A DNA stretch of 64,000 nt, from assembly GCF_001653235.2 (NCBI RefSeq), contig NW_019154044.1, positions 434,001-498,000 on the forward strand, written 5' to 3'. Origin of the DNA: Pochonia chlamydosporia 170 (taxonomy: Eukaryota > Ascomycota > Sordariomycetes > Hypocreales > Clavicipitaceae). Of the stretch, positions 24,351 to 34,560 are shown piece after piece; the first letter of the stretch is position 1; every line of letters starts with the position of its first letter. A model generated the notes under the pieces. That model saw only the letters and a program-made list of their open reading frames with translations. It did no database searches and was not told where the DNA came from. Made by a program: the position numbers and the translations under genes.

Positions 24351-24899
24351 CCTATAAGAAGTATATTTCTTAATTAGGGTAGAAGGCATTCCTATTATAG
24401 CTAGGGTGCTCCTAGGCACAGTCTTATAGCTAGTCTAGCAATAAGGCATAGTAATCTAGCAGCTAGTTAGCAGTAAATATACTATTAGAACTATAAAGAG
24501 TACCTACTAAATTAATAAAATTTTAGGACAGGAAATTGTAAAAATATAGGAATTCTATTAAAAATTAAGGGGGTTAGCACTACTATATAGCTAACTTGTA
24601 GTAAGAGTGCTAGTAAGCTACTACTATAGGAAGTACTTATAAGGATAAGAGGGGATAAAGGAGGAAAGAAGGAAAGAAAGAAAGAAAGGGGGGAAGGTCC
24701 TGCTTATATATCTAGGGGATTAGGATTAACAGCTAATAGCTATAGAGTTAATAGCTACCCTAGCAGCTATTAGCTTGCAGCTGCTTAGGCACCTATTAGC
24801 AGCTAATTAGGCATCCTAGAGCTAAAAGCTATTTATAGCTGCAAGTTACTAGCAATATAGCTATAACTAAGCACAGTTATAATAAAAGGAGGGTAACTC

Positions 24900-25123
24900 T
24901 ATTAGAAGCTATCCCTAAGAGGGGCTAACTATAAGAAGCAGACATCGCACTGCTACCCTGCCCCTAGTATAAAAGAAAGGGGAGAAGAGATCTTTAGGGT
25001 TTTAAAAGAGGTTAGAGATTAAGACTATTACTATTCTAACTGCTAGATATCTGCTATTTTGCTATAAATACAAGATTACTTCCCTTATCCCTTACTCTGC
25101 TTATTTGAATACCCTCCCTAACA
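24900..25123 (+). repeat. 3' LTR of inner gypsy element
   Basis: 224 bp, starting TATTAGAAGC (decayed from TGTTAGAAGC) after a purine-rich AAAAGGAGGG, and ending CCCTAACA. The TATAG target duplication follows directly. Confidence 0.88.
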
Positions 25124-28100
25124 TATAGGCCTTAATTGTCTAGTTTATTTATTCTATTAAACTATCTATCTTTAGATAGTATACTATAGAGAGGCGCTAT
25201 ACTATCTATAGTAGCATATAAATTTATTTCTATAGTTGCCCTATAAACTAGGTGCCTTAGTCTAATATAATAGCTCTTAGTATGCTATAGTGCCTATAGA
25301 AGCCTTATATAAATATCTTTACTACTATCTCTACTTGTGTGTCTTTATATAGTTCTAAAATAATACTCTTACTTAGCCTATTTATAATAACTATTAGGTT
25401 TATATAGCTATAACTTCTTAGGAGATCTATAATAAAGTTAATAGATATCTCCTACTAGATTTAACTTAGAATAGGTAATAGTTTAAGGAACTTACTTCTT
25501 CTTTCTCTCTAGGATTTATTTCCCTTATAGCTATTATAGTTTTATGCAAACTATTATATAGCGCCTATTATCTTAGGCTAGAAAAACTACTAAGCTAATA
25601 AGCTTAATAAGCTCTCTCTTCCTAGATATCCTATTAAAAGCAAGTTATAGGTCTTCTATATTATTCTTATTTATAGAGGCTTCTAGTTTAGCACCTACTA
25701 TTATTCCTAGAATAGAAGCTTATTATTAGTTAATAGGGTGTACTTGCTAATAGAGACTTTTAGATTTAGCTCTAATAGAAAGGTCTATCTCTATTATATA
25801 ATACTACTAGTAATCTTGCTATAGCTTAGATTTTACTTCTTGCCTTATATCTAAAGCATTTTATCTTCTATTAGTAATTTAGACTCTATTATATATTTAG
25901 CTTCTTATAGAGGCTCTATAGAGAGTAGCTATTCCTATGCTATTAACTTTATTATCTTACTGTGGAGAGTCTTTACTAAGGCTAATATTATAGGCCTCTT
26001 TAAGGCATATATAGCCTCTAGCCTTAGCAGCTATACTATATAGTATTATAGCTAGTTATTATCTACTCTCTTAGGTAGGTTTTACTCTCTTTAAGATAGT
26101 ATATCTGCTTATTTATTTTACTTCCCTAGTATATATAAGATAATAAAGTTATATCTTAATAGTATAAGAGACTATCTTATTTATTATTTAGTAAGTTTCT
26201 TAGCTATTATAAAGTATTTAAGGTTTTTATAGTTAGTTTGTATTTTAAATTCCTTTATACTTTATAGTTCTCTATCCTATTCTTCTAAATACTTAATAAT
26301 TACTAATATTTCTTTATTATAGATCTTATAGTTATACTCTACTAGTATATTTTTCTTTAAGTAGAATATATAGGGTTATAGTATTCTATTATTATTAAAC
26401 TATATTAGAGCTCCTCTTATGCTCTAGGTAAAAGTATCTATTTCTATAATTATTTTCCTATCTAAGTTAAACTAAACTAGGACTAGTACTCTTATAAATA
26501 GTTCTTTTAGTTACTAGAATATAGTCTTAGCTACTTTAGTCTATTAAAAGGCTTAATCCTTTTAGGTAAGTATAATAAGAGAGGCTATTAGGGCTAAGTA
26601 TTCTTATATAAATTATTAATAGAAGTTTATAAATCCTAGAAAGCTCTATATTGCCTTTACTAACCCTAGCGCTTTCTAGCTAATAATAGCTTTAACCTTT
26701 ACTAGGTTTATCTATATCCTCTTGCTAGCTTTAATAATAAAGCCTAAGTATCTTATACTAGTAACTTTAAATTTATATTTATTAATATTAAGCTAAAGGC
26801 CTACCTTATAAAGCTTTATAAGAACCTTCTTTATGTGAGATTAGTAGTCTTCTTTTATGCTATTTATATATATAAGAATATTATCTATATAGGTAGAATA
26901 GAACTTATCTAAATATTCTCTTAGTGCCTAATTAATATATCTTTAGAAGGTACTAGGTATATTTACTAGTCTAAAGGGCATAATAAGCTATTTAAAGAGC
27001 CTATACCTTATTCTAAAGGCTATTTTCTATTTATCTCCCTTCTAAATCTATATCTTATAAAAGGCAGTAATAATATCTAACTTAGTAAACTATTTTGCTT
27101 TTCTAATATTATAAAGAGTCTTATAGATTAGTAGGAGAGAGTAATAATCTTTACGTGTAATTCTATTTAGCTCTTAGTAATTCACATAGAAGTATAGGCC
27201 TCCTTCTAGTTTCTTAATAAATAGGACTAGAGTAGCAGCTAGAAAGTTACTTACTTAGATAAAGTTCTTATCTAGTAGCTCTATTAAGGTCTTCTAGAGC
27301 ACTAAGAGCTTATCTCTTAATATATTATATAGTAGTTCCTATAGGACCTTAGTATCCTTTCTATTTGCCTGCTCTAGTTAGATCTAGTAGTCTGCTCCTA
27401 GTCTTAAGAGCAGTAGTTTATTAGCCTAGAACTTATTAAATAGTGCCTAGAATTCTTAGTATTATTAAGGGAGCCTTATATATAGGTCTGTGATAATTTT
27501 CTATTAAAGGGCCTTATTAATATCTACTAAGCTTGCTAAGAATATCTAGACTTAGGTGTTCTTTCTTACGCGTTAAGTCTAAGCGTAAAACCCTATCCTA
27601 GATATCTAGGTATATAGACCTCTTATTATGCCTTTTATGTTATTTTTTATTCTTAGCTATTATAGCTTAATTTCTAAGTACTCTTTCTTTATATAGATAG
27701 TAACTTCTTAGTCTTTTATCTAAGCTAGTCCTATAATTATATTATAGTTATCTATTTTAGGTATAATATACAAGTAAACTTTATGCTATATATATCTATT
27801 AATATCTATTTAAATACTTATAATTTCTAAAGTTATAGTGCCTTAATCTCTATTAAAAGCTATTACTTCTTATAGGGGGATTAAAATATACTAAAGTTTA
27901 TTCCTTTATATAAACGTTTATTAATTACACTATAAGATATATAACCTATATCTGCTAATATAGATGTAAAAGCTATATTATCTACTAAAGTAGAAATACT
28001 AAAGGGTATACTCTCTACTAGGTAGTCTCTTAGTTCTTATAAGTTAAGGCTCTTTATTTGCTCTTAGTTATATTTTTAGCTAAGAGCTATTCTTTTCCTA

Positions 28101-29466
28101 AATCCCCTAAATCTTTCTCTAAACTCTCTTTACCTATTCTTACTTAGGTTTTTAAAGCTTTTATAGGTAGAATTACTAGCTTTAGTTTATATTGCCTAAT
28201 AAAGTATCTATTAAGGCTATAGTATAGGTATACCCTTTTATCCTTCTATTATTAGAGCTCTTTAGCTAAAGCCTATTTAGCTCTCTAATTAGAACCTATA
28301 GCGTTTAGCTTTATCCCTTCCTAGTCTATAGGGTCTAGGAAGGGCGCTTCTATAGCAGCTTACTTTAATTTGCTATAGTTACTTTATTGCAGTTAAGGTA
28401 GGTTCTAATATTAGTTCTATCTACTATAAAGGCAGTATTTATTAAGGTTAGCGCCTAGGTTCTAGAGTGTATTTATATACTTAGGGTAGGTTATTAGCAA
28501 ATTTAATTAGCCTACTAAGTATGCTTATAGGGTTAGATTAATAGCTTACTTTAAGCTATTAATCTACACTAAGTTATCCTAGGTTACTCTCCTACTATCT
28601 AATAACTCCTTTTTAAACTTAGGGAGAAAGGCAGTAAAGCTCTCCTTATCCTTCTGCCTTATTATTTCTAGTTAGCTTATAGCGCACTATTAGCTATTTA
28701 GGTTACTATAGCAGGTTACTAGGTACTCTAAGAACTAGTCTAGGGTATAATAGCCTTCTATAGCGCCTTTCTTAAAGAATATAGTAGCTATCCCTTAAGG
28801 GGCCTAGTCTAACTAGGCATAGATATACACAAACTAGTTAAAGGGACTTTCTATAGCTAATCTATCTATATAGAGCTTACTCTATATCTTAAGTTACTAA
28901 GTTTAGAACTTTTAGTAGTTTCTATTAAATCTCTATAGATTAGAGAGTATTAGTTTTCTTTTTATAGCTTTATTAGCTAAGCCTAGTTATATAGGTTTAG
29001 GTCTAACTATTAGGGGGTAAAAAGTTATAAATAGTATAGTAATAGCTAATTATAGGGCTTAGATTTATACTTATATAGCCTCCTAATTATTCTCTTGCTC
29101 TATATATAGGATTTAGAGTTATTCTAATATCTAGCTTATTATTTATAGTATTAACTAAGTATTTCTCCTAGGAGATTCTCTATCTTAATTTATTAATTCT
29201 ATTATTAGACTAGTTATTAGTTTATCTTATTTTATTCTATTATGCTAGAGGCTCTAGTCTAGACATCTTATCTCTTACTCCTAGAGGCTAACTCCTACTT
29301 ATTTATTTATTATTATTATTATTATTACTTATTTTTAAGCCTTCTACTTATTTATAGTTTATATAGGTTATTATAGGGTTCTAATAAATGCTTAACTAAG
29401 TAAATACTAGAGCTACTACTTAAGTATAAGTAAATATATAAGTTATATAAGGTAAATTCTTCCTAA

Positions 29467-29711
29467 TATAAAGGTTTAAAAAGACTTATTTAATCTAACT
29501 AATAATCTTATTATAAAGAGGAAGAATTAATAAAATAAAAGGAGAGATCCCCTAGATCTCTTTTGTAATATCCTCTATATATACTAACCATAATATTAGT
29601 TATATAGGTAACTATTAGATATAGGTATTATAACCACAGTTGTAATTAACTATATTGTGGCGACGCAATAAGGCCTTTGGCCGAGTCTCCTTTAGGGTCT
29701 AACCCGTCACA
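29467..29711 (-). repeat. LTR of outer gypsy element (5' LTR)
   Basis: 245 bp, paired with 16,714-16,958. It ends CCCGTCACA and is followed by GTAAC. The last ~80 bp are less RIP-altered than the other copy. Confidence 0.85.
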
Positions 29712-29716
29712 GTAAC

Positions 29717-30033
29717 GCTTAGATCTTAGGGAAGAAGGAGATAGGTATATAGGGAGAGCTACCTAAGAATCTACTATAAGTTTAGACTAGAGCTTAACTA
29801 GACCCTATAAGAGTGCTATTAGGAATTATACTTACCCCTTTCTTTTTCCTCCCTTCTCCTTATAAGGAAAGTTACTATTAGTAATGCTAGTTCGCAGGAG
29901 CCCCTAGGCTAGTCTCTTACAATGCTTCTGTATTCTAGTGTCTAAGAGTTATTAAATTCTACTCCCTAGATGCTAGACCTAACTATATAGGGGCCAAGTC
30001 TATCACGTGCGTCTTATTGGTTTGTACCGTAAC
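29717..30033. repeat. Continuation of the element split by the outer gypsy
   Basis: By the GTAAC duplication this is the right side of the outer gypsy insertion site. It is moderately RIP-altered with no open frame. I could not find the partner of the LTR at 16,327-16,528 here, so the split element is probably truncated. Confidence 0.4.
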
Positions 30034-30425
30034 AAAGGTTAACTAACTTTAAGAGGCAAATGCACTACTAAGCAGGCAGCATAGAGCAAAAAAAACACAT
30101 TTATGTTAAGGCGATAGCATAACTATTGCCAAGGGACAAGCTCTTTAGGACTAGAATAATATAGAAGAGCAGATATAGCAAGAAGATCGCAAAACTAGAG
30201 GTCGCAAGCCTCAGAATGAGATGAAGGGACAGCGATGTGGTGTGTGCGGCAAGACTGGCCATAATGCGCGAACTTAATAGATCGATGTAGAAATATCTAA
30301 TAAAGAGAATAGCAGCAAAGATTAATTGATTTCTTATGTTATGGTTATTTTAGGATGTTATTTTCACGAGAAGATGCATAGTCGTGGCTACTTCACTATG
30401 TTGGCTACCCCACTATGCACCTACC
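30034..30425 (+). mobile_element. Pogo/Fot-like element 3' fragment with readable zinc knuckle
   Basis: It matches the complement of 6700-7050 but with far less RIP. Near 30,195-30,275 the plus strand reads K-T-R-G-R-K-P-Q-N-E-M-K-G-Q-R, then C-G-V-C-G-K-T-G-H-N-A-R-T. This basic tail plus CxxCxxxGH knuckle is typical of the C-terminus of fungal Fot/pogo transposases. The right terminal repeat ends about 30,425 (ACTATGCACCTACC), with two CTATG-TGGCTAC-type units. The 5' part of the element is missing. Confidence 0.75.
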
Positions 30426-30441
30426 TAAGTGAGGGTTATGG

Positions 30442-31872
30442 CTATATTATATATGATATAACCTTCGAAAATCGAATCATATATGGTAATATCACACTAT
30501 TAGACACACTGCTCGCACGTTCATGAAACAATCGCAGAATTCCTGCTCCCCCAGCGTTCGGCCAATTTATTAACTCAAATAACTGTCGGAAATGCTCGTA
30601 ATCATTCCTTGAGAGCAGCCGAACTAGTCGAGAGAAGTGCCACATGCAATCCGATATCTTCCAGAGCTTTGGGGAGAGCTTGGGGGCCACTTTCGAGGTT
30701 TGTCGGCTGAAACCCAATCGAAAGGCAGCAGTGAGGTATTCGGCAGGCGGCTTTTCTGGTCCCCCTAGTGCCGGGGTTGCGAGTAGCTCAGATATCGGTC
30801 CTGTTGACGTTGAGCTCCAGTCAATAATACATGTGATGTTGAAGTCGTCGTCGACATATACATTGCCAACATGTAGGTCCGGGTGAGAAAGGGTGAAGAC
30901 ACTGTCAAGATCTGCTGAGGACAGGTGGGGGATCATGTCAAGCAAGAACTGCCCTGCAATGCAGTAGCAGAGTACATTCTTGCTATGACCGATTTTTTGA
31001 CCAACCGACACAAAGTCATTCCAGCGTTTTGCTGCTGCCCTGTAGCTCTCTACAGTCTTGTAGTGCAGCTCATGAGGAGCTGGGGCATATAAAACGTGTG
31101 GTGTAAGTGGAAGCTCTTGGGCATGAGATGTGAATGCTGATATGAGAGAGACTAAGTACTCCTGTTCTTGGTGAAAGGGACCTCGATCCAAGTCAAGCGA
31201 GTCCCTCTCTTGCCAAGTGAGTCGTGGCGAAAGGCATTCACCAATTACATAACCTCCATTTTCATCGTGAGACAGCAAACCAATCTCATCAAAGCGATGA
31301 TCGGATAGTTCCCCCATGATGGAACCAAGCTGGCTCATGACTTTTTCTCGGTCCTGGTCAGAAATGGACAAAAGTGTATGTGGTTTTCGACTGCCGATTA
31401 CTTGTTCTCGTTGTCGAGACCAGTTGTAGGATCCTAATGAACGACCGGCGGCTTTGCTCTGAAGGATATATGGCACACCGACATCGTTGTCGTTGTATCC
31501 ACTGAGACGATTATTAGAGGATAGTCAATTCTGGCTTGGCTTACCTTTAACTGATGAGGCTACTTGCCTGTATGCGTGGACTTCAGGCACCGGGATTGAA
31601 GTGTGAGCTTTCAGGTACATTAATGTGGCTGCCTCACTCTCAACTATCTTGGAAGCCGTCTCATCTGAGTAGAAGTGATTACGGTGGGTCATGGGAGAGC
31701 GAAACACCCAGTCCATGCCATCGTCGAAAGTTATAAAAATCAGCCAATTTAGGCTACCGCACTTGGGCATCTCATCTATATCGCAAGTGCATGGCCGGCC
31801 GCGAAGTTGCTCTGACAGAAACAGAAGGGCATTGAGATTAAAATCGGCGAAATAGTAAATTTTGTCTTTCAT
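30442..31872 (-). pseudogene. APH-type (aminoglycoside/choline) phosphotransferase family, junction out of frame
   Basis: Two coding segments: 31,872-31,545 (start codon, N-lobe, with WVFRSP and ASKIVESEAATLMYLKAH...IPVPEV) and about 31,500-30,442 (VPYILQ, then the catalytic SHPDLHVGN and metal-binding IIDW). Together they have the usual size and order of fungal APH-fold kinases, a family that phosphorylates small molecules or is of unknown substrate. The obvious intron (GTAAGC at 31,544, CAG ending at 31,502) is only 43 nt and leaves the two halves one base out of frame. I found no consensus splice that fixes it. The gene may be decayed, or the sequence may miss one base. The pogo fragment ends 17 bp from its stop codon. 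Confidence 0.7.
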
Positions 31873-32730
31873 GGCTGTGCGTTTCTGTGAGATACTTGAA
31901 ATTGGATGCCGCCACTAGTTGAGGAGTGGTGGCGGGCTGGGTTTGTTGCAGAAAACCAATTTCCGCCACCAATGGAAATAATGGACCTCTAATTGTTAGG
32001 TAATGCGCAATTTCACGCGGGGGGACAGAAATTGGATACATGGGAGTACGTTGATGTGTAGTGTCTAGTCTTAAAGTTGGACCAACAACCAATCTCAAGT
32101 GCGTCCAAACACACAGTTGGCATGATATTGAACACACAAGATCTGGCGTTGTATTCATTCCCCTGTACTCAGCCCGTCAGCTCCCATCGCCACAGCATAT
32201 AAGAGCCCGTTGGCGGCCATTAAGAGTGATCCCTTAGGTGCCTTAATGTACTGAGGCTCAGCGAGAAACCAACTTGTGGTTGTGTGTTTGGAGCTGACGT
32301 ACTTAAAGGGACGCGTTCCAGACTCTGTATGTGTTCATGTTCAATTTGACATGCCTAAACCGTAAGAGCTGTCTCCATGTCCCGTTGGCAGGCTTCTCAT
32401 TTTTTATCAACCAGGCTCATCACAGGCACGAGTTATCAAGACAACCAGCATCACTCGTTAAGTCCAATTGAAGCAGCAGCTGACAAAATAAACCGTATAT
32501 TAAGAATATTATACATTGACCAACATATCAAGTTGATGAGCCAAACTCGTAGGATAAACACCCAAATTTTGTATCCCGATCTTCTCAGGTGAGATCACCG
32601 ATGTTGACCACCTGTTGAATGAAAACACCCCAACATCTAATGCGACTGGCTGTTTGACATGCGACGTAGATTACTTTGATCATGCAGTTGACAGAGGAAA
32701 AGTACAAAGATGGAGAGCACAGCTAACAAC
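31873..32730. other. Intergenic, no gene seen
   Basis: Holds the upstream region of the APH-like gene and the 3' side of the repeat-protein gene. A TATA-like CATATAAGAGC lies at about 32,197. Short frames only. Confidence 0.5.
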
Positions 32731-34560
32731 TTAGTGCTTGCGGGTGCAAGAGGAAAGAACTCGCTTGCCCTGGAGTGATGTTAGTAATGTATCGTGAGCA
32801 CTTGGATTGGTAAGACCTACAGAAAGAGAGCGGCTGGGGCAGCAGTATGCAGCGGCGCACTTGGGGTACTTCTTCTGGACTTTGGTGATGTCAATATCAA
32901 CATCGATGTCAATGTTGCCAAGACCGAGTAGGTTGAGGTCAACGTCAAGGACGAGGGAGCTGATATCGGTGAACGTGGGGAAGAGGCATTTCTGGGCTCC
33001 GGATCCCTTGTTACCGCCGTAGCCATTGTTGCCATCGTTTCCGTTGTGGCCGCCATATCCCTTATCGCCGCCGTGTCCCTTGTTGCCGTCTTGACCCTTC
33101 TGACCATCGTGGCCGTTGTTGCCGCCATAGCCATTGTTACCATCTTTGCCCTTGTTACCATCGTGATCCTTATTGCCGTCCTTTCCCCTGTTACCATCTT
33201 GTCCCTTGTTGCCACCATAGCCGTTGTTGCCATCATGGTCCTTATTGCCATCTTTGCCCTTGTTACCGTCCTTGCCCTTGTTGTCATCGTGGTCTTTCTG
33301 GCCATCCTTTCCCTTGTTTCCGTCTTGTCCCTTATTACCGTCCTTGCCCTTGTTACCATCATGGTCTTTCTGGCCATCGTGATCCTTCTGGCCATCTTTG
33401 CCCTTGTTTCCGTCTTGTCCCTTATTACCGTCCTTGCCCTTGTTACCATCATGGTCTTTCTGGCCATCGTGATCCTTCTGGCCATCTTTGCCCTTGTTTC
33501 CGTCCTTGCCCTTGTTGTCATCTTTGCCCTTGCCATCATGGTCCTTGTTACCACCATAGCCATTGTTGTCATCGTGGCCCTTGTTACCACCATAGCCATT
33601 GTTGTCATCGTGGCCATTCTTGCCATCATGACCCTTCTGACCATCGTGTCCCTTCTGACCGTCTTTGCCCTTGTTGCCATTATAGTCCTTGATGCCGCCA
33701 TATCCATGGTTATCGTCATGGCCCTTGTGATCATCGTGTCCCTTTTGGCCGTTGTGCTTGTCTTGATCGTTGTGGCCCTTGTTGCCGTCATGTCCCTTGT
33801 GGCCATCCTTGTCCTTGTTGTCATGACCCTTGTGGCCGTCGTGTCCCTTGTGGTCGTCCTTGCCTTTGTTGTCATGAGGATCCTTGTGACCATCGTGACC
33901 CTTATGGCCATCCTTGCCCTTGTTGTCATGGGGATCTTTCTTGCCGTTGTGACCCTTATGACCATCGTGATCATCATGTCCCTTCTGGCCGTTGTGCTTT
34001 TCATGGTCACCGTGACCCTTCTTGCCATCATGACCCTTGACATCATGCCAATCGTGGTCACCGTGACCCTTTCGGCCGTCATGTCTGTCATTATCACCAT
34101 GTCCCTTCACACCACCATAGCCTCTGTGAGGATCATATCCATGTCCCTTCTGGCCATTGTGCTTGTCATCATCCCACCACTTCTTGCCGCCATGACCATT
34201 CTGGACATCATATCTGTCGTGGTCATCGTACCACTTCTTGCCGCCGTGGCCCTTCTTGACGTCATGTCTGTCGTGGTCACCATGGCCCTTCCAGTTATCA
34301 TGTCTGACATCACCGTGTCCCTTGCGACCATGTCCGTCACGATCGCCGTGTCCCCTGTGACCATCGTGTCTATCATCATCATGGCCCTTACCGCGACCCT
34401 TGTCGCCATATTTCTTGCCATCATGTCCATAGCCATCATGGCCTGGGTAGCGATCATGTCCACGATCACCGCCATCGCAGCTAACACCACGAGGAACAGT
34501 GTCCGGGGCAGCGAACGAGGCGGCTGCCAACGCAAAGATGACAGGCACGGAGTACTTCAT
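32731..34560 (-). CDS. Secreted Gly/His/Asp/Lys-rich tandem-repeat protein
   Basis: Start at 34,560: MKYSVPVIFALAAASFAAP is a clear signal peptide; an in-frame ATG at 34,701 lies upstream but would bury it. Exons 34,560-32,821 and 32,769-32,731 are joined over a 51-nt GTAGGT...CCAG intron with an ACTAAC branch site, giving 592 aa. Residues about 30-510 are hexapeptide-type repeats built from K-G-[HKQ]-D-G-[NQHK], so Gly often falls every third position in a collagen-like pattern. The last ~80 residues form a small non-repetitive module with Cys (QKC...KC-AAAY-CC...SSC) and an acidic LDVDLNLLGLGNIDIDVDID stretch. A secreted or cell-wall role is likely. His/Asp density suggests metal or water binding, which is inference. 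The Cys number (six in all) does not fit a classical eight-Cys hydrophobin. Confidence 0.75.
   Translation of the reverse strand: MKYSVPVIFALAAASFAAPDTVPRGVSCDGGDRGHDRYPGHDGYGHDGKKYGDKGRGKGHDDDRHDGHRGHGDRDGHGRKGHGDVRHDNWKGHGDHDRHDVKKGHGGKKWYDDHDRYDVQNGHGGKKWWDDDKHNGQKGHGYDPHRGYGGVKGHGDNDRHDGRKGHGDHDWHDVKGHDGKKGHGDHEKHNGQKGHDDHDGHKGHNGKKDPHDNKGKDGHKGHDGHKDPHDNKGKDDHKGHDGHKGHDNKDKDGHKGHDGNKGHNDQDKHNGQKGHDDHKGHDDNHGYGGIKDYNGNKGKDGQKGHDGQKGHDGKNGHDDNNGYGGNKGHDDNNGYGGNKDHDGKGKDDNKGKDGNKGKDGQKDHDGQKDHDGNKGKDGNKGQDGNKGKDGQKDHDGQKDHDGNKGKDGNKGQDGNKGKDGQKDHDDNKGKDGNKGKDGNKDHDGNNGYGGNKGQDGNRGKDGNKDHDGNKGKDGNNGYGGNNGHDGQKGQDGNKGHGGDKGYGGHNGNDGNNGYGGNKGSGAQKCLFPTFTDISSLVLDVDLNLLGLGNIDIDVDIDITKVQKKYPKCAAAYCCPSRSLSVGLTNPSAHDTLLTSLQGKRVLSSCTRKH

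Larger units (their letters stand above)
17708..25123 (+). mobile_element. Inner chromodomain gypsy retrotransposon, RIP-decayed
   Basis: A 7416-bp element with 224-bp LTRs and a perfect 5-bp target duplication TATAG (17,703-17,707 and 25,124-25,128). Order on the plus strand: gag with a zinc-knuckle relic near 18,990; protease near 19,220-19,290; RT 19,930-20,420 ([26 protein letters not shown], and YLDNILVYS for the YxDD loop); RNase H to about 21,060; an in-frame tandem repeat; integrase with an HHCC-like start near 22,150; and a chromodomain near 23,230-23,360 (YYLVK*VGYNT). About 1.4 kb of extra sequence lies between the chromodomain and the 3' LTR. TAG/TAA stops are spread throughout. 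Confidence 0.88.
16714..29711 (-). mobile_element. Outer gypsy LTR retrotransposon, interrupted, RIP-decayed
   Basis: Two 245-bp direct LTRs (16,714-16,958 and 29,467-29,711) are flanked by the 5-bp duplication GTAAC (16,709-16,713 and 29,712-29,716). Coding sequence runs on the minus strand. RT-like sequence near 27,020-27,260 reads L-V-L-F-I-K-K-L-E-G-G-L, then YFTKLDI. A chromodomain-like K-W-V-G-Y stretch lies near 17,040-17,070, close to the 3' LTR. A purine-rich GAAGGGGGAAG precedes the left LTR on the minus strand. A second gypsy element (17,708-25,123) is inserted near its 3' end. Many stops; not functional. Confidence 0.85.

Noticed and set aside
31520..31545. GC-AG intron to rescue the APH-like gene
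   Set aside because: A GC donor at GGTAA|GCCAAG would restore phase, but it does not match the AG|GCAAGT consensus, so I did not use it.
32817..34100. 427-codon Met/Thr/Arg-rich frame on the minus strand
   Set aside because: Same repeat read in a shifted frame; no signal peptide and nonsensical composition.
32731..34560. Hydrophobin assignment for the repeat protein
   Set aside because: The C-terminal CC pair suggested it, but there are six Cys in total, spaced unlike either hydrophobin class.
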